64,000 bases of DNA, taken from the NCBI GenBank assembly GCA_025594325.1, contig JANHCV010000001.1, forward strand, positions 930,001 to 994,000, given 5' to 3'. Shown in pieces: positions 31,750 through 43,800 of this stretch (position 1 is the stretch's first letter; each line of letters begins with the position of its first letter). The position numbers were made by a program, and so were the translations under genes. Under the pieces are notes generated by a model that saw only the letters and a program-made list of their open reading frames with translations, ran no database searches and was not told the origin of the DNA. Source of the DNA: Blastocladiella emersonii ATCC 22665 (Eukaryota > Blastocladiomycota > Blastocladiomycetes > Blastocladiales > Blastocladiaceae).

Positions 31750-34700
31750 ATGAAAAATCAACCACCTGATGCTACTATGTCGCCGCGGCCTCGCCCAGGT
31801 TGTCTCGCCCGGCTCGCTGGTGTGGACGACGACGTGCCGCTCGACCCGTTCCGCAGCACTTTTGCCGGCGATGTCTTTCTCTACCATGATGCCAGCGAGC
31901 CGGACCGCCACCTCGACGCATTGCTCTGCGGGTTCCATGACCTGCGGTCCGTTGCCCAGACGCTGGTCGACGCCCAGCGCAAGGGCTCGGTCGCCACCAT
32001 GTCCTTTTTGCTGAACGACGTTCGCCCCGAGGTTGTCGCGCGCTCGCTCTTAATCTTGTACGCTCTTTGCATCGATCCCGACATCAAGTTTTCTCGTGTT
32101 GCCCAGCTTTGGTTCTCTGCACGCATCGACAAAACGGACGTATATTATTGGTGCAAGCACATGTTGTCGTGCTGCAAGCACGACTGGTCCGACCCTTCGT
32201 CACCTCTTTACATCACGGACTCTGCGACGCTCCAGCAGGTGCGGCGCTGCTGGTTATCTTGGACCGTTCTCCTCGCAGACCCTCTGTCCTCCGAAGGCGA
32301 GCATCTGGACGACGGTTCCCATCCGCCAGTCGACCAAAAGGCCCAGCGCTCCGCCGCTGCTTCCGTTTTTTTGGGGTCACGAGCGTAAACTTCGGCCCGC
32401 CGACGAAGGTCGACTGCGGACCGCCATCGACCGCCACCTCGACAAACGTACCTTCTTTGTCGGCGCAGATGACTCGGATGCGGATGAGCGCAAGGACCCG
32501 AAGCTCATCAAGCTTGTGCCCAACGCGACGTTCCACGGTGTTCGTGCAGATCGCGCCCTCATACCGCTCATGGACCCGCTCCCGTCGCCGCTGGTTGGGT
32601 TCTATCATCCCGTTAATTCCGGCGTCGACTTGGAGAGCGCCATGTTCGACCAAGTGTGCGGATGGCTCGCTGCACTTCGCGATGCTTTTACCAAGGACCG
32701 CCCGTCGGACAAACCGCACACCATCACATTCGTCGTCGACGATGCGGTCCGACTGCTTGAGCGTCTGGTGGCCGATCCCGAACGCCAATTCGACGTGGTC
32801 AACACCTCCTCGCTTCTCGATACTTGCGGCCTGCTCAATCTCGTTGTGCATGGCGCGGTCCTCCTCAAGCCCAACTCGAGTACTGCTTCCGATCGCTCGC
32901 TCGCTCTTGCACGCCAACTCGCGCAAACTCGACAAGCGGCGTTCTGCTCCGACCGCGCATGCAACGGCGCTCTTGCTCGTCCCGTCCTCCATGTTCCCGA
33001 CGATCTTCGGCGTTGCTCTCCTCAAAGCACCTGACGTGGACGACTGGCAGGCGTTTGTACGGCCGTACGCGTACCTTGACCGTAAGCTCTTGGACGCTGG
33101 CGTTCCCATGTACATGGCCTTCACTTTTGTGAAAACGCCGCCTCCTTCACTACCCTTGGCACTCGATCTCAGCGCGGAAGGCGGTTTCTTGAACGTTTTG
33201 GGTATTGGCATCAACAAGTTTACCTCGCAGGGCCACCTGTGCACGGAGCTTCCAGGTACGCATCACTCTTGACCAATACGACGCGCCCATCCACGGATCC
33301 TAACGACTCTTGCCCTCCAATTGTAGTCGCGGCGCTTCCCACCGTCCTTCACATTCCCATCATGTTTGCGTGCGCGCAGGCCGCGGGTCGGATCACCGGC
33401 ATCTTGATGCCGACTTCGCTGACCCCATCGCCGGCTCTTCTTCCGTTCTTGCTCGGTGAGCTGTTTGACAATGCCCGTGATATTATTGGCTACAACTGGA
33501 CGGAGGCTGGGGTCCTCGCTCAACGTTATGGCTTCCCCGCCGACTCGCTTCCCAAGCCCACACCCGTTCGTCTCATCAACGCTCGGCCCAAAAAGCCGAG
33601 CAAGGGCAAAGGCAAAAGCAAATTGCCTTCTGCTGGGACGGTAACCCTGCCATCGCGCGCAGGCGCGTCGTCGTCTGATGCCGATGCTTCTTATCTTTAC
33701 CGTGTCCACATTCGATTCATTCTGGCTGAAGATATCCAGCATCCGCCTCTGGAGACTCTGCTTCTTGTTGCGGACCGTGGCTCGAATGCAAACTCGCACA
33801 ACTTCACTTGCCTGCACGCCACTCGCGGACCCGAGGCTAATGTGGTCAACGTGTCGGCGTACATCCTGCGGGCTTTCATCAAGGGAGGTCCCAAACCAGA
33901 GTTTGTTCTTTACGCCAACTTCAGCGACGATGGCGGAAGCAGGCGCGGCGCCCAGGATCGTCGCATTCTGTGGGAGCCCATTGCGTACACCATGGAACTC
34001 GACGACGAGCTTGTGTCCTTCACCAAGGTCGAGGTCGACACCCTCCTCGGCCCAATCCGCGGCGCCCTTGCTTCTGCCGCTTCGACTCCGCGCCCTCCTG
34101 TCGTCTGCTCGCTCCCGATCGTTGGGGTCGAAGAGCACGGGGTGTTCACTTGCAAAATCGTACTCGGTTTGCCGCGAAACGGGCGCATCCCAACCCTGGC
34201 CAAGGCGCCCGAGTCTGTTCTTACCGCTTGTCATGGTCAAATCGCTTTCTACCTTGACGGCATGATCCAGACGATTTCGATTCCATTCGCGGGCCGCGTC
34301 ACCCGGATCGACATCAGCCGGCCGCGGCGCACCGCGACCTTGTACGTTGCCAACGTGAGCTCGGCAGTCGCGCCATCGCTTGGTCTTCCCGCCTTGATTC
34401 CGCGCATCGCGACTGGAGACAGCTTCGGCCACTCGCGCTCTCAGCCGCTGCTCCCGCTGCACACCGCGCTCGAGTCCCTGGGCGACATGTACATGTCCAA
34501 GCGCCTCGCAGACGGCAGCCCGGCTCCCCTGACACCGGAACCGCGGTCAGATCAGAATCTGTCCCTTTGGCGCTCGCATTGCCTCAAGGCCATGATTACC
34601 GACCTTTTCCAGGTTTGGGCGCGCGCTGCGCACGCTTGCATCTTTGTCAAGACCTCGTCGTCCGACGCAACGCTTGCCGTCATCTTCCCGCACGCGGTCC

Positions 34701-35104
34701 GCATCCTTCCGCCGCGCGACAAGGCGTTCGCGCCGACCCCCGCGCTCGAGTGCCACGTCCTGCTTGTTTCGTCCGAGTTTGCGCATTGACCCGCACACGA
34801 GGCGCCCGACGGTGCTGCCGCTGTCACCGTGTTTGACGCGCTCGCGGGGCCGGTGCACGAGTAGCTCAAGTTCTGCTGCAGCGCGCTCATCACGCCTAAG
34901 GACTCCGTCGCAGCGGCTGGCGCCGAGATCCTGTCGGGCCGCAACCTGCACCCGGAGGTCGAGGCCTCGCTGCGCGTCATGTTCGCGTCCAACGCGACCG
35001 CGAAGCGTGCCCTTCTCCTCCCGCTGTACCCGAGCTTTGGGCACCGCGCCTACTCGATCACCACCAGGTCCCCCGAGGCCGTTTTGGCTCAAGCGTACGA
35101 TTGA
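31750..35104 (+). pseudogene. DUF4470-family gene, decayed (two frameshifts, two premature stops)
   Basis: Reading starts MKNQPPDATMS. The DUF4470 pattern is clear: GDVFLYHDASEPDRHLDALL, GFHDLRSVAQTL, SFLLNDVRPEVVARSLLILYAL. One extra base is needed to explain a shift at the T7 run 32366-32372 (WGHERKLRPADEG continues in the next frame). A second extra base lies near 32878-32882. An intact-looking intron (33256-33326, GTACGC, CTAAC, TAG) follows. The frame then runs to TGA at 34787-34789, continues as protein-like sequence to TAG at 34862-34864, and finishes at TGA 35102-35104. Allowing for two inserted bases, the total is a whole number of codons (about 1090). DUF4470 proteins are fungal, often linked to MYND fingers, and of unknown function. 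Homopolymer sequencing error could explain the first lesion but not the stops. Confidence 0.8.
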
Positions 35105-35307
35105 TCCGTGCACCGTTTTCATGTTTCCTTTGTTTGTCAATTCTCCGTTCGTTCATATATTGTCTTTCGTTGCAACTGCTGGTTGGATCTCCGTAAAGCG
35201 CTCATGTCCCTCCCTCACGGCCGAGTTCGGCGTGAACGTGTGGTGGGATGTGGCGCGACGCGTCCAGCAGCGCCCTGGGCAACAAGGCGGAGAGCAATGT
35301 ATTCCGC

Positions 35308-37632
35308 TCACACCCCTCCAAACACCGCCGCGAAACCCGCTGCGACCGCGAACAAAACCGCGAGCATCCACCTCGGCGCAAAGATCTTCCACACCATGAG
35401 GTGGCGGCGGAGGACCGTGGCCGCAACTGACGCGGCTGCCGCATGGACGCATTCGGCGGCGAGGATGCGCCAGCGCGCGCCCGCTGATCGAGCCGCTGCA
35501 CCAACGACCAGGACGTGCCCGACCGCATTGGCCGCGACCATGAGCGGCGACAGGACCATGTGGGTCGACCATAGCCCCGTGTGGCCCACGTTCCACGCGA
35601 CCGACGCGATCGTGGCCTGGTGGCCGGTCGCGAAGAAGGCCGAGCGGATCAGGAGGTGTGCGGTGACGGGGACGAGAGAAGCGGGGACCGAGTCGAGCGC
35701 GGCGACGGCGCCAACCAGCGCGGGAATCCCGGCTGGTCGATGGACCTGGATGACGGCGGCGAGGAGTAGCGAGACGAGGTTGGTCAACCGGGTCCGGCGC
35801 GAAACGAGCAGGAAGATCGTGAACGCCACGAGCCACGCGCCGTGAACGCGTGCGAGTGCCACGGGCACCGCGCGGCCGAGCTCGGCGAGAGCAGGCGGCA
35901 GGAGCACCCATTCGTCCTCGACGAGCCAGTACGCGGCGAGCAAGACGGCGCTCACGCGAAACTGCAAGTTGGCCGTCCGCGGGACCGCAACGACAGCGAC
36001 GGCGAGCGAGACGAATCCAGCGAGCGCGGACCACGTCGTTGCGTGGAACGTGCCGACGCAGTCCGGACCGTGCTCTTCGCGGCACATGGCGATGCGGTCG
36101 ATGACGAGTGCGTGGGCTAGCGAGACGAGGACAAGTCGAACCCGGGTGGACGTGTTTGTTGCAGTGAGAGCAGATACGACGAGGATAACCTGGAGCAAGT
36201 AGGCAACGATTTGCGATTCGAGGACGACAAACGAGTTGGAAAAGTAGACGGCCGCCGTGACAAGCGGAATCAGGTCGAGCGGTGAGAGCGAGCGGCGCCA
36301 CGGAGCAAGGTCAGCAATGAGCAAAAGCACGGACGCGATCTGAGCGACGATCCCGCCGACCATGGCGACGAGGTCGAAGCGCGCCCAGATAGCGCGGAAG
36401 AATTCGAGCGTCTCGGCGAGAAACTTGGCGGGATCGGAGTCGGCCAGGAGGATAAGGCGCGCGTAGTTTGACCCGAGCTCGCTCGCCGCGACAGACGCGT
36501 ACAGGTCGAGGTAGCGGCGGACCTGCGCCGCGTTGACCTGGAGCGCCGTCTTGGCGTCGGTGAAGAGGTCCGGAATCACGGTGCCGAGATTCTCCATGGG
36601 GATCGGCAAGCCGAGAAGCAGCGAGAGCGTCGGGACGAGATCAATCTGGTTGACGGCGACGGGATCGTCGAGCGTCCCGACCCGCCCGCGATCGGCAAAC
36701 ACGTCCTGGTGCGCGAATATCCACAGCGCGGCGCCCGTCTCGAGCGCGCTATCGCCGCCGTGGTCGCCTTTGGGATCCATACCGTGATCGCCGAGCACGA
36801 AAAGAGCAGCGTCGCGCGGCAACTCCTCGGTGACGCGGCGAATGAGGCCGTTGAGCTGGCGCAGCTTGGCGGACATGGCGGGATGTGCGGGCCCGTACCG
36901 GTGTCCCGCGTGGTCGACGCCGAGAAAGTGGCCGATGAGCAGGTCCCAGTCGCCGCGGTGCATCTCTTCGAACAGGTGGCGCGACACGCCGTCGTCAACC
37001 GTATGAAGATCCCACACGTCGAGCGACGGGAACGGGAAGGTGCGGTTGACGAGGTGCGGGAACAAGAGCATCCAGGTATCGTCGCCGAGGAAGGTGGTGC
37101 GGCGGCCCGTGGCGGCGATCTGGGCGAGGAGCGAGTCGTCGGTCAGGGTGTCGCCGCCGCCAAAGTTGGTGCCCATCTCGATGAACGTCGGGAGCGAGCC
37201 CGTGGTCAGGCCCTTGAGCCGCTGCAGCGTCGTGGTCGGCGGATCGGCCTCGAACTGGTACAGCCGCGCGTGGCCGTTGGTCACGTTGTGGAAGACGGTC
37301 AGCTTGTTGCGGTAGTAGTCCGTCTCGGGGACCACGGCGCCCTCGGTCAGCTCAAGCGTGGGATCCCAGGCCGCAAAGTCGTAGCGCAGCGCGTCGACGA
37401 CCAGCACGACGGCGCGGCGGATCGACGGGTGCGGGCGCGGCATCCAGCACCCATCCGAGGACGCCGAGCCTTTCGAGGGCGTGTGCGGGATGCCTGGTGA
37501 AAGATCATCGCAAGAGCTCTTTGCGCCGAGTCCGACGCGCGTCAAGAGGAACCCCGCGCGGAACCAGTTGATGCCGACGAGAACGAGGACAAGGGCTGCA
37601 AGCCGCCGGAGAAGAGTAGTGCGCCTTGGCAT
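35308..37632 (-). CDS. GPI13: GPI ethanolamine-phosphate transferase 3 (GPI13 / PIG-O)
   Basis: This 774-residue intronless gene starts MPRRTTLLRRLAALVLVLVG with an N-terminal signal-anchor helix. The lumenal alkaline-phosphatase-like domain shows VVLVVDALRYDFA, TTTLQRLKGLTTGSLPTFIEMGTNF, HFLGVDHAGHRYGP and LGDHGMDPKGDHGG, the metal-binding and catalytic signatures of PIG-N/O/G enzymes. GHRYGP and the ALRYDFA/NGHARLYQFEADPPTTTLQ wording favour PIG-O. The C-terminal half has about ten hydrophobic spans. It adds ethanolamine phosphate to the third mannose of the GPI precursor in the ER, the group later joined to proteins. It is shorter than yeast Gpi13 (about 1000 residues), mostly in the membrane half. 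It is divergent from FAM161 with 275 nt between starts. Confidence 0.92.
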   Translation of the reverse strand: MPRRTTLLRRLAALVLVLVGINWFRAGFLLTRVGLGAKSSCDDLSPGIPHTPSKGSASSDGCWMPRPHPSIRRAVVLVVDALRYDFAAWDPTLELTEGAVVPETDYYRNKLTVFHNVTNGHARLYQFEADPPTTTLQRLKGLTTGSLPTFIEMGTNFGGGDTLTDDSLLAQIAATGRRTTFLGDDTWMLLFPHLVNRTFPFPSLDVWDLHTVDDGVSRHLFEEMHRGDWDLLIGHFLGVDHAGHRYGPAHPAMSAKLRQLNGLIRRVTEELPRDAALFVLGDHGMDPKGDHGGDSALETGAALWIFAHQDVFADRGRVGTLDDPVAVNQIDLVPTLSLLLGLPIPMENLGTVIPDLFTDAKTALQVNAAQVRRYLDLYASVAASELGSNYARLILLADSDPAKFLAETLEFFRAIWARFDLVAMVGGIVAQIASVLLLIADLAPWRRSLSPLDLIPLVTAAVYFSNSFVVLESQIVAYLLQVILVVSALTATNTSTRVRLVLVSLAHALVIDRIAMCREEHGPDCVGTFHATTWSALAGFVSLAVAVVAVPRTANLQFRVSAVLLAAYWLVEDEWVLLPPALAELGRAVPVALARVHGAWLVAFTIFLLVSRRTRLTNLVSLLLAAVIQVHRPAGIPALVGAVAALDSVPASLVPVTAHLLIRSAFFATGHQATIASVAWNVGHTGLWSTHMVLSPLMVAANAVGHVLVVGAAARSAGARWRILAAECVHAAAASVAATVLRRHLMVWKIFAPRWMLAVLFAVAAGFAAVFGGV

Positions 37633-37756
37633 TCAGTGCTTCATGTAGGCCGCGAGGGCTGATCGAGATGCGTGGGAGTGGGGTCGTTGCGGGAGAGAGG
37701 AAGGGTCGCGCGCGGGCGCGGCGATCAAGTTGCGCCGTTGCACGCAAGGGTCGCGC

Positions 37757-37803
37757 CACGTGGAGCAACACATGATACTGGCGCGCGTACAGCGACGCGT
37801 CTC
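37757..37803 (-). promoter_or_regulatory. CACGTG E-box and GAGACGCGTCGC element (copy 3, reverse orientation)
   Basis: CACGTG lies at 37757-37762. The exact 12-mer is on the minus strand at 37792-37803. A partial copy (GACGCGTCAC) is at about 37842-37851. All are in the 275-nt divergent promoter between GPI13 and FAM161, 66-152 nt from the FAM161 start. Confidence 0.45.
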
Positions 37804-37907
37804 GCAGCTGGGCGGAGACATCGTGTCCAGTTGCGTAATACGACGCGTCACGCTCCTTGCTCCTCCCGATGTTACAACTCTGACATGAATCGCTCAATGA
37901 AGACACC

Positions 37908-40588
37908 ATGAAACCGACCGTCGCGCTCTCGACCACGACGCTCGCGATTGCGGGTGCCGGCTACGCCCGGCCAGTCGCCGGCAAGCCGTCCAACCAGCAA
38001 TCGGCCGATCACGATGACCACGCGCGCCTGTCCGAGTCAGCTGAAAAGCTCGCCAGAGACGCCGCCGAGGCCGCGATCCGCGAGGACATGCCGCGCCTGG
38101 CCGCCGTGCTGGACGAGAGCAACTCGTTCCTGCACCACCTGGACGTGCTCAAGGAGGCGAACCAGCTGCTGTGCAAGAACCTCGAGGTCCCGCTCAACAA
38201 GCACCTGGGCACCGCGCGCAACGTGCCCAAGCAGCGCTTGCACCTGCCGCGCGGCGACCAGATCGACCTGCTCGAGGACCTGGTGCGCCGCGGCCGCGAG
38301 TACGGCGACGGTCGCGGGCTCGACTCGCTGATCGAGGAGGCCCTCGAGGAGGCGCGCCAGCACACCGAGTACATTCTGCGGCCCATGACGACGCGGGCAA
38401 CGACGGCGGCGCGGTCGTCCCGCGCGCGATCGGCGTCGCCGGCCAAGGAACGCCGCAGCGAGACGCCCGCGTCGCCCACTCGGCGGACCGCCGACCGGAC
38501 CGTGTGCAGGAGCTCCGACACGCTGCAGTCCTCGCGCACGCGGCAGTCGGCTGGGACGCGCACGCCCCACACGTCCTCGCCCGCGCACAGCGTGCCGCCG
38601 AGCCGGACCCTGTCGCGGTGCACATCCCATCAATCTTCGCAGTCGGGCGACGGCGGGCATCGGTCGCACCGGAGCTCGTCGCACACGCTCAAGACCATGA
38701 CCAACGAGACGGAGCGCGCGCTCGCGTCGCTGTCCGAGTTCAAGCGGCGGATCAAGTCGATGCGCAAGGAGGGTCTGGCCATCAGCACCGCCCCGCCGAA
38801 ACCGAACCCCGCGCCGGCGACATCGCGGTCGCACCCGCGGCTCACGCCGACGACGGCCATCAGCCCGCCGTCGCGCAGCAGCTCGCTCAACGACCAGCAG
38901 ATCGACGCGACGGGCCGCGCGTCAACGGGCAGCCTGCTGACCACCACGTCGCCGCCGGCGCTCGGGCTCGGGATGCGCACGGCGCGGACCGCGTGGGCAA
39001 CAAGCTCGGCGTCGGCGCTCGACGACCACCGCGCGAACCTGCCGTCGCACGAGCTGCTCCTGTCGGCGAGCGGCGGGCCGCGGCGCATGTCGCCGAGCCC
39101 GTCGATTGTGGTCTCGGACTGCGACTCGTCGTCGACGGCGAGCCTCGCGAACGTGACGGGCACGACCATGGCGGGGCTGCTCGGGTCCGCGGGCTCGTCG
39201 CGCGCCGTGTCGATTTCGAGCGTCCAGCAGATGTCTTCGGGCAAGGAGTCTCCGAGGGCAGCGGGACCCAGCAGCGAGAGTGTCGCGGCAGTCGAAGACC
39301 CGCCATCGCCGACCAAGCGGCACCAGCGGTTCGTAGCCAAACCCGTACCGGCGTCGACGCTGATGCCGCGGTACCACCAGCTGATGCGGCAGGGCGAGCA
39401 GCGGCGCAAGGAGCGGCAGAAGCAGTACAAGGAGCTGCTCGAGACGTCGCTCACGCCGTTCAAATTCGAGTACTCGCGGTCGCTGCAGGAGCGGGTACGT
39501 GTGGAGCGGTTGCACGGTGCGAGGGTACCGCTGACGAGCGCGGGGCATGTAGCGCGAGGCGACGCGCGCCAGGATCGAGGCCGAGAAGGGCAAGAGTGCG
39601 CCCAAGAAGCCGCGGGCCCGCGCGCGGCCGCAGAGCGCGCCGCCGATGGAGGGCCACGTCCGGCCCGCTGCGTCGAAGCGGAAGAATGGTACGCTGCTCG
39701 GCCCAGCATCATCAAGTCAAAGCTCGACTGACAACCTCCGTGCAACCACAGTAATCCCGCGCTCCAACGAGCCCGGCCCGGACCACACGTTCCGCCCGCG
39801 GATCAACCCGGCGGTCCCGGACTTTGCCGCTGCGCAAGAAGACTTTGCCGAGCGCCTCGCCCGGCGTCGGCAACGTGCGCGCGTCACGGACCACGTCATC
39901 CGGGTCCGCCCGTTCGAGGGCGTCGAGGCGCACCAGCGCGAGCTCGAGCAGCGCAAGCGGCGGACGCTGGAGCGCGTGCAGGCCGAACTCGACCGCGGGT
40001 CGTCCCCGCCGCCGCTCCCGCTCCTGCCCTCGGGATCGCCGCGGCGGCCCGTGTCCCCGCGGTCGACGCGCGCGGCCGACCTCAAGCACCAGGCGCAGAC
40101 CGAGCTGCTCGCGCGGCGGCAGGCCGAGGCCGAGCGCGAGGAGGCGGCGGCACGGGCGAGGGCGGAGAAGGACGCGCAGCTGCGCAAGGTCGTCCGCGAC
40201 GCCATGGTTGCCGAGGAGCAGGCGCGGCACGCGCGTGCCGAGCAGCAGCGGGGGCAGCCGGTCGCTCGGAACGCCCGGAAGGGTACGATGTGTACAGACG
40301 GTGTTGCTGGAGCACGCACTCACGCAGCAGATGTAGCGCTCGCCGAGACGACGCAAGAGTACGCGGGGTTCCTCGAGACCATGGAGCGGCGGCTGCAGGC
40401 GCGGCCGCTGTCGTTCCAGACCCGGCTCGACACCAAGGGCGAGGCGCAGCGGGCCGTCGACGCGCGTACGTTCACACGTTTACTCTGCTTCTCACATCAG
40501 AAAACTCACGCCATGCGCGCGCGGTGTAGGGCTCGAGGAGCTGCTGGCGCAGAACGCGCTCGACCGCGGCGAACTGGTCCCGTCATGA
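37908..40588 (+). CDS. FAM161-family centriolar/ciliary protein
   Basis: Exons 37908-39494, 39553-39688, 39752-40282, 40337-40465 and 40530-40588 give 813 residues. Introns are 58, 63, 54 and 64 nt. The diagnostic FAM161 (UPF0564) signature is RFVAKPVPASTLMPRYHQL followed by ERQKQYKELLETSLTPFKF near residues 474-525. Further parts are FRPRINPAVPDF, a basic coiled coil (HQRELEQRKRRTLERVQAEL) and ETMERRLQARPLSFQTR. The N-terminal 460 residues are mostly Ser/Thr-rich disorder after a helical region (FLHHLDVLKEANQLLCKNLEVPLNKHL). FAM161A binds microtubules and sits at the centriole and connecting cilium in animals. A copy in a fungus implies a zoospore flagellum. Introns 2 and 3 are multiples of three without stops, so retained forms would stay in frame. 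Confidence 0.87.
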
Positions 40589-40874
40589 AGACCCACGCTA
40601 CGAATAGACGGCTGCTACATGGCATGTCATCCCCAAGGCCGGCGGAAGGGAGAAGAAGCCGAAGCAGCCGAGCGAGCGCGGCGTTGACGTGTCAGCCAGG
40701 CGCGTGCTGCGCCCACGTGAGCCGTTACAAGTGCGCGGGTGGGCGTCGGGCGCCGACGGGTCGCGCCGCCGCCGCGCCCAACCTCTCTCTCGCCTCGCTC
40801 TCCCTCCCCTTGCTGTCCCTCGTTGGAAACCATCCCCACTGTACTGCTACGGATCAACCTCTTGCGCCTGCACC

Positions 40875-43800
40875 ATGGCGCCCGCCGGCAATTCTGCGCC
40901 GCCGGCCTCACAGGCGCTACATGGCGCTCACCGGTACGCCGCGCTGCCCTGCTTGTTGACAGCGGACCCTGACGCGCCCACCCGCCCCCGGCACCAGACT
41001 CGTCGACTCGCCGCTTGTCGCGACGGCGTCGCTGCACGCGAAGCGCGACCGGTTCGACCACTGGACCGTGTGGCCGTACGTGCGCATCGTGTACCCGGCG
41101 TGGGTCGTGATCTACTTCCAGGCCTACGACCAGCTGCTGGGCAGCGCCGAGGCGACCTTCCTGTCGCTCGTCTTCGTCTTCACGAGCCACGCGCTCACCT
41201 TCCTGGTCGGCGAGTGGAACGTGTCGGCCAAGGCCTGGCTGACCACCGCGAAAGCGACGGACCCGCTGCGCGCCGACATTGTGCGCGTGATCCCGCCGCC
41301 GCACTCTGGCGCGGGCGCGCTGTGCCCGATCGAGCGCCGCACCGTCTCGGACGCGGCGACGGGCGAGGACCGCGCGCTCGTCACCTTCACGTTCCAGCAG
41401 CAGCTGTTCGCGTGGGACGACGCGACGCGCCAGTTCCGCGAGCTCGCGTACCTCATGGGCCGCCACGCCGGCGAGTACCGCGCGCTCGCCGTGTCGGGCG
41501 GGCTCGGCACCAAGGCCGCGGTGCCCGCGGCGACGGCGCAGTACGGCAAGAACGAGTTCAACATCCCGGTCCCGACGTTCCTCGACCTGTTCAAGGAGCA
41601 CGCGATCGCGCCCTTCTTCGTGTTCCAGGTGTTCTGCGTCGGCCTGTGGGCGCTCGACGAGTACTGGTACTACTCGCTGTTCACGCTGTTCATGCTCGCC
41701 ACCTTCGAGTCGACGGTCGTCGGCCAGCGCGTCCGCACCCTGCAGGAGTTCCGCGGCATGACCCACCCGCCGCGGCCCATTGCCGTGCGCCGCGACGGCA
41801 AGTGGGCGTCCGTCAACTCGGACGACCTCGTCCCCGGCGACATTGTCAGCGTCCCGCGCGCCGCCCGCGACGACCACGTCGTCCCCTGCGACTGCATCCT
41901 GCTCGACGGCGCCGTCGTCGTCAACGAGGCCATGCTGTCGGGCGAGTCCACCCCGCTGCACAAGGAGTCGATTGCCCTGCGCGCCGACCACGAGACCATC
42001 GACGACGACGTGCTGCCCGATACCCGCAACCACGTCGTGTACGCCGGCACCAAGGTCGTCCAGGCCACGCCCGCGGGTAACCCCACTTCTTCGGTTTCCA
42101 CTACGTCCACCGACGACGGTGAGCTCGACGCTGCCGCGCCGGCGGCCCCGCTCAAGTCGCTCGGCATCACGACGCCCGACGGCGGCGCGCTGGCGGTCGT
42201 GGTGCGCACGGGGTTCGGCACAACGCAGGGCAAGCTGGTCCGGATGATGGTCTTTTCGTCGGAGCGCGTGTCGGCCAACAACATCGAGTCGTTCCTGTTC
42301 ATCGGGTTCCTGCTCATCTTCGCGTTCATGGCCGCGGGCTACGTGTGGGTCAAGGGCCAGGAGCACGGCCGGCCGCCGTCCAAGCTGCTACTCGACTGCA
42401 TCCTGATCATCACCTCGGTGATCCCGCCCGAGCTGCCCATGGAGCTGTCCATGGCCGTCAACACGTCGCTCATGGCGCTGTCAAGGCTCGCCATCTTCTG
42501 CACCGAGCCGTTCCGCATCCCGTTCGCCGGCAAGCTCGATATCCTGTGCTTTGACAAGACGGGCACCATCACGGGCGAGGACCTGGTCGTCGAGGGCGTG
42601 GCGGGCCGCGGCACCTCGGCGTCCGACTGGATGACGCTGCACCCGGCCAAGCACGCGGCGCCCACGACGCAGCTCGTGCTGGCGGCCGCGCACTCGCTCG
42701 TCAAGCTCGACGACGGCAAGGTGATTGGCGACCCGATGGAGCGCGCGGCCCTCGACGCGGCCGGGTTCCTTTTGGCCGACACGGACCGCGTGGTGCGGGC
42801 GCCGCCGTCGGCCGTCGCCGGCGACCTCGACTCGGACGACCGCGTCCCGCTCGGCCTGCACAACGCGCAGGTCCAGATCCTGCGCAAGTTCCCGTTCTCG
42901 TCGGCGCTCAAGCGCATGTCGACGGTGGCGCGGGTGCCGGGCATCATCACGGGCCACCCGGGCGCCGGCCGCACGCTGATCGCCGCCGTCAAGGGCGCCC
43001 CCGAGACGATCCAGGGCATGCTGACGGTGGTCCCCGAGCACTACGTGCGGACCTACAAGACGCTGGCGCGCAACGGCGGGCGCGTGCTCGCGCTGGGGTA
43101 CCGCGTGCTCGACACGCACCTGGACGTGGCGAACGTGGAGCGCGGCGAGGTGGAGCGCGCGCTGGCGTTTGCCGGGTTCCTGGTCTTCTCGTGCCCGCTC
43201 AAGCCCGACAGCGCGGCGGCGCTCGCCGAGCTCGCCGAGTCGGGTCACCGGTGCACCATGATCACGGGCGACGCGGCGCTGACCGCGTGCCACGTCGCGC
43301 GCCAGGTCAGCATCGTCACGCGCGCGTGCCTGATCCTCGACAACGACGCGCTCACGTGGCGCACCGCCGACGAGGCCACCAGCGTCCCTCTCGAGCTCGG
43401 CGCCGTCGCCGATCTCGTCGACGACTACGACCTGTGCGTGTCGGGCCCCGCGCTCGACGCGCTCGACGCGCGCGGTGCGCTCGCCGATTTCGCGGCGGCC
43501 GCGCTCCCCTACGTCTACGTGTGGGCGCGCGTCTCCCCGGCGCAGAAGGAGTGGATCCTGACGGGGCTCAAGGCGCAGGGGTTCCACACGCTCATGTGCG
43601 GCGACGGGACCAACGACGTGGGCGCGCTCAAGCAGGCGCACGTCGGCGTCGCGCTGCTCGACGCGTCGCCTGAGGACCTGGCCAAGATCGCCCAGCACGC
43701 GCGGTACCGCCGCCTCAAGGACATGTACCAGAAGCAGGTCGAGCTGTCGGAGCGGTTCGGCCGCCCGCCCCCGCCCATGCCCACGGTGCTGCGCCAGATG

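Noticed and set aside
32878-32934. An intron (GTACTG...CAAG) instead of the second DUF4470 frameshift
   Set aside because: Splicing it returns to the frame that soon stops and does not reach the protein-like frame. It also lacks a good branch site.
34787-34864. Stop-codon reassignment or read-through to explain TGA and TAG in the DUF4470 gene
   Set aside because: Intact genes here end with TGA (PRP8, kinase), TAG (SPF1, MYND gene) and TAA (uS2, forkhead), so all three are normal stops.
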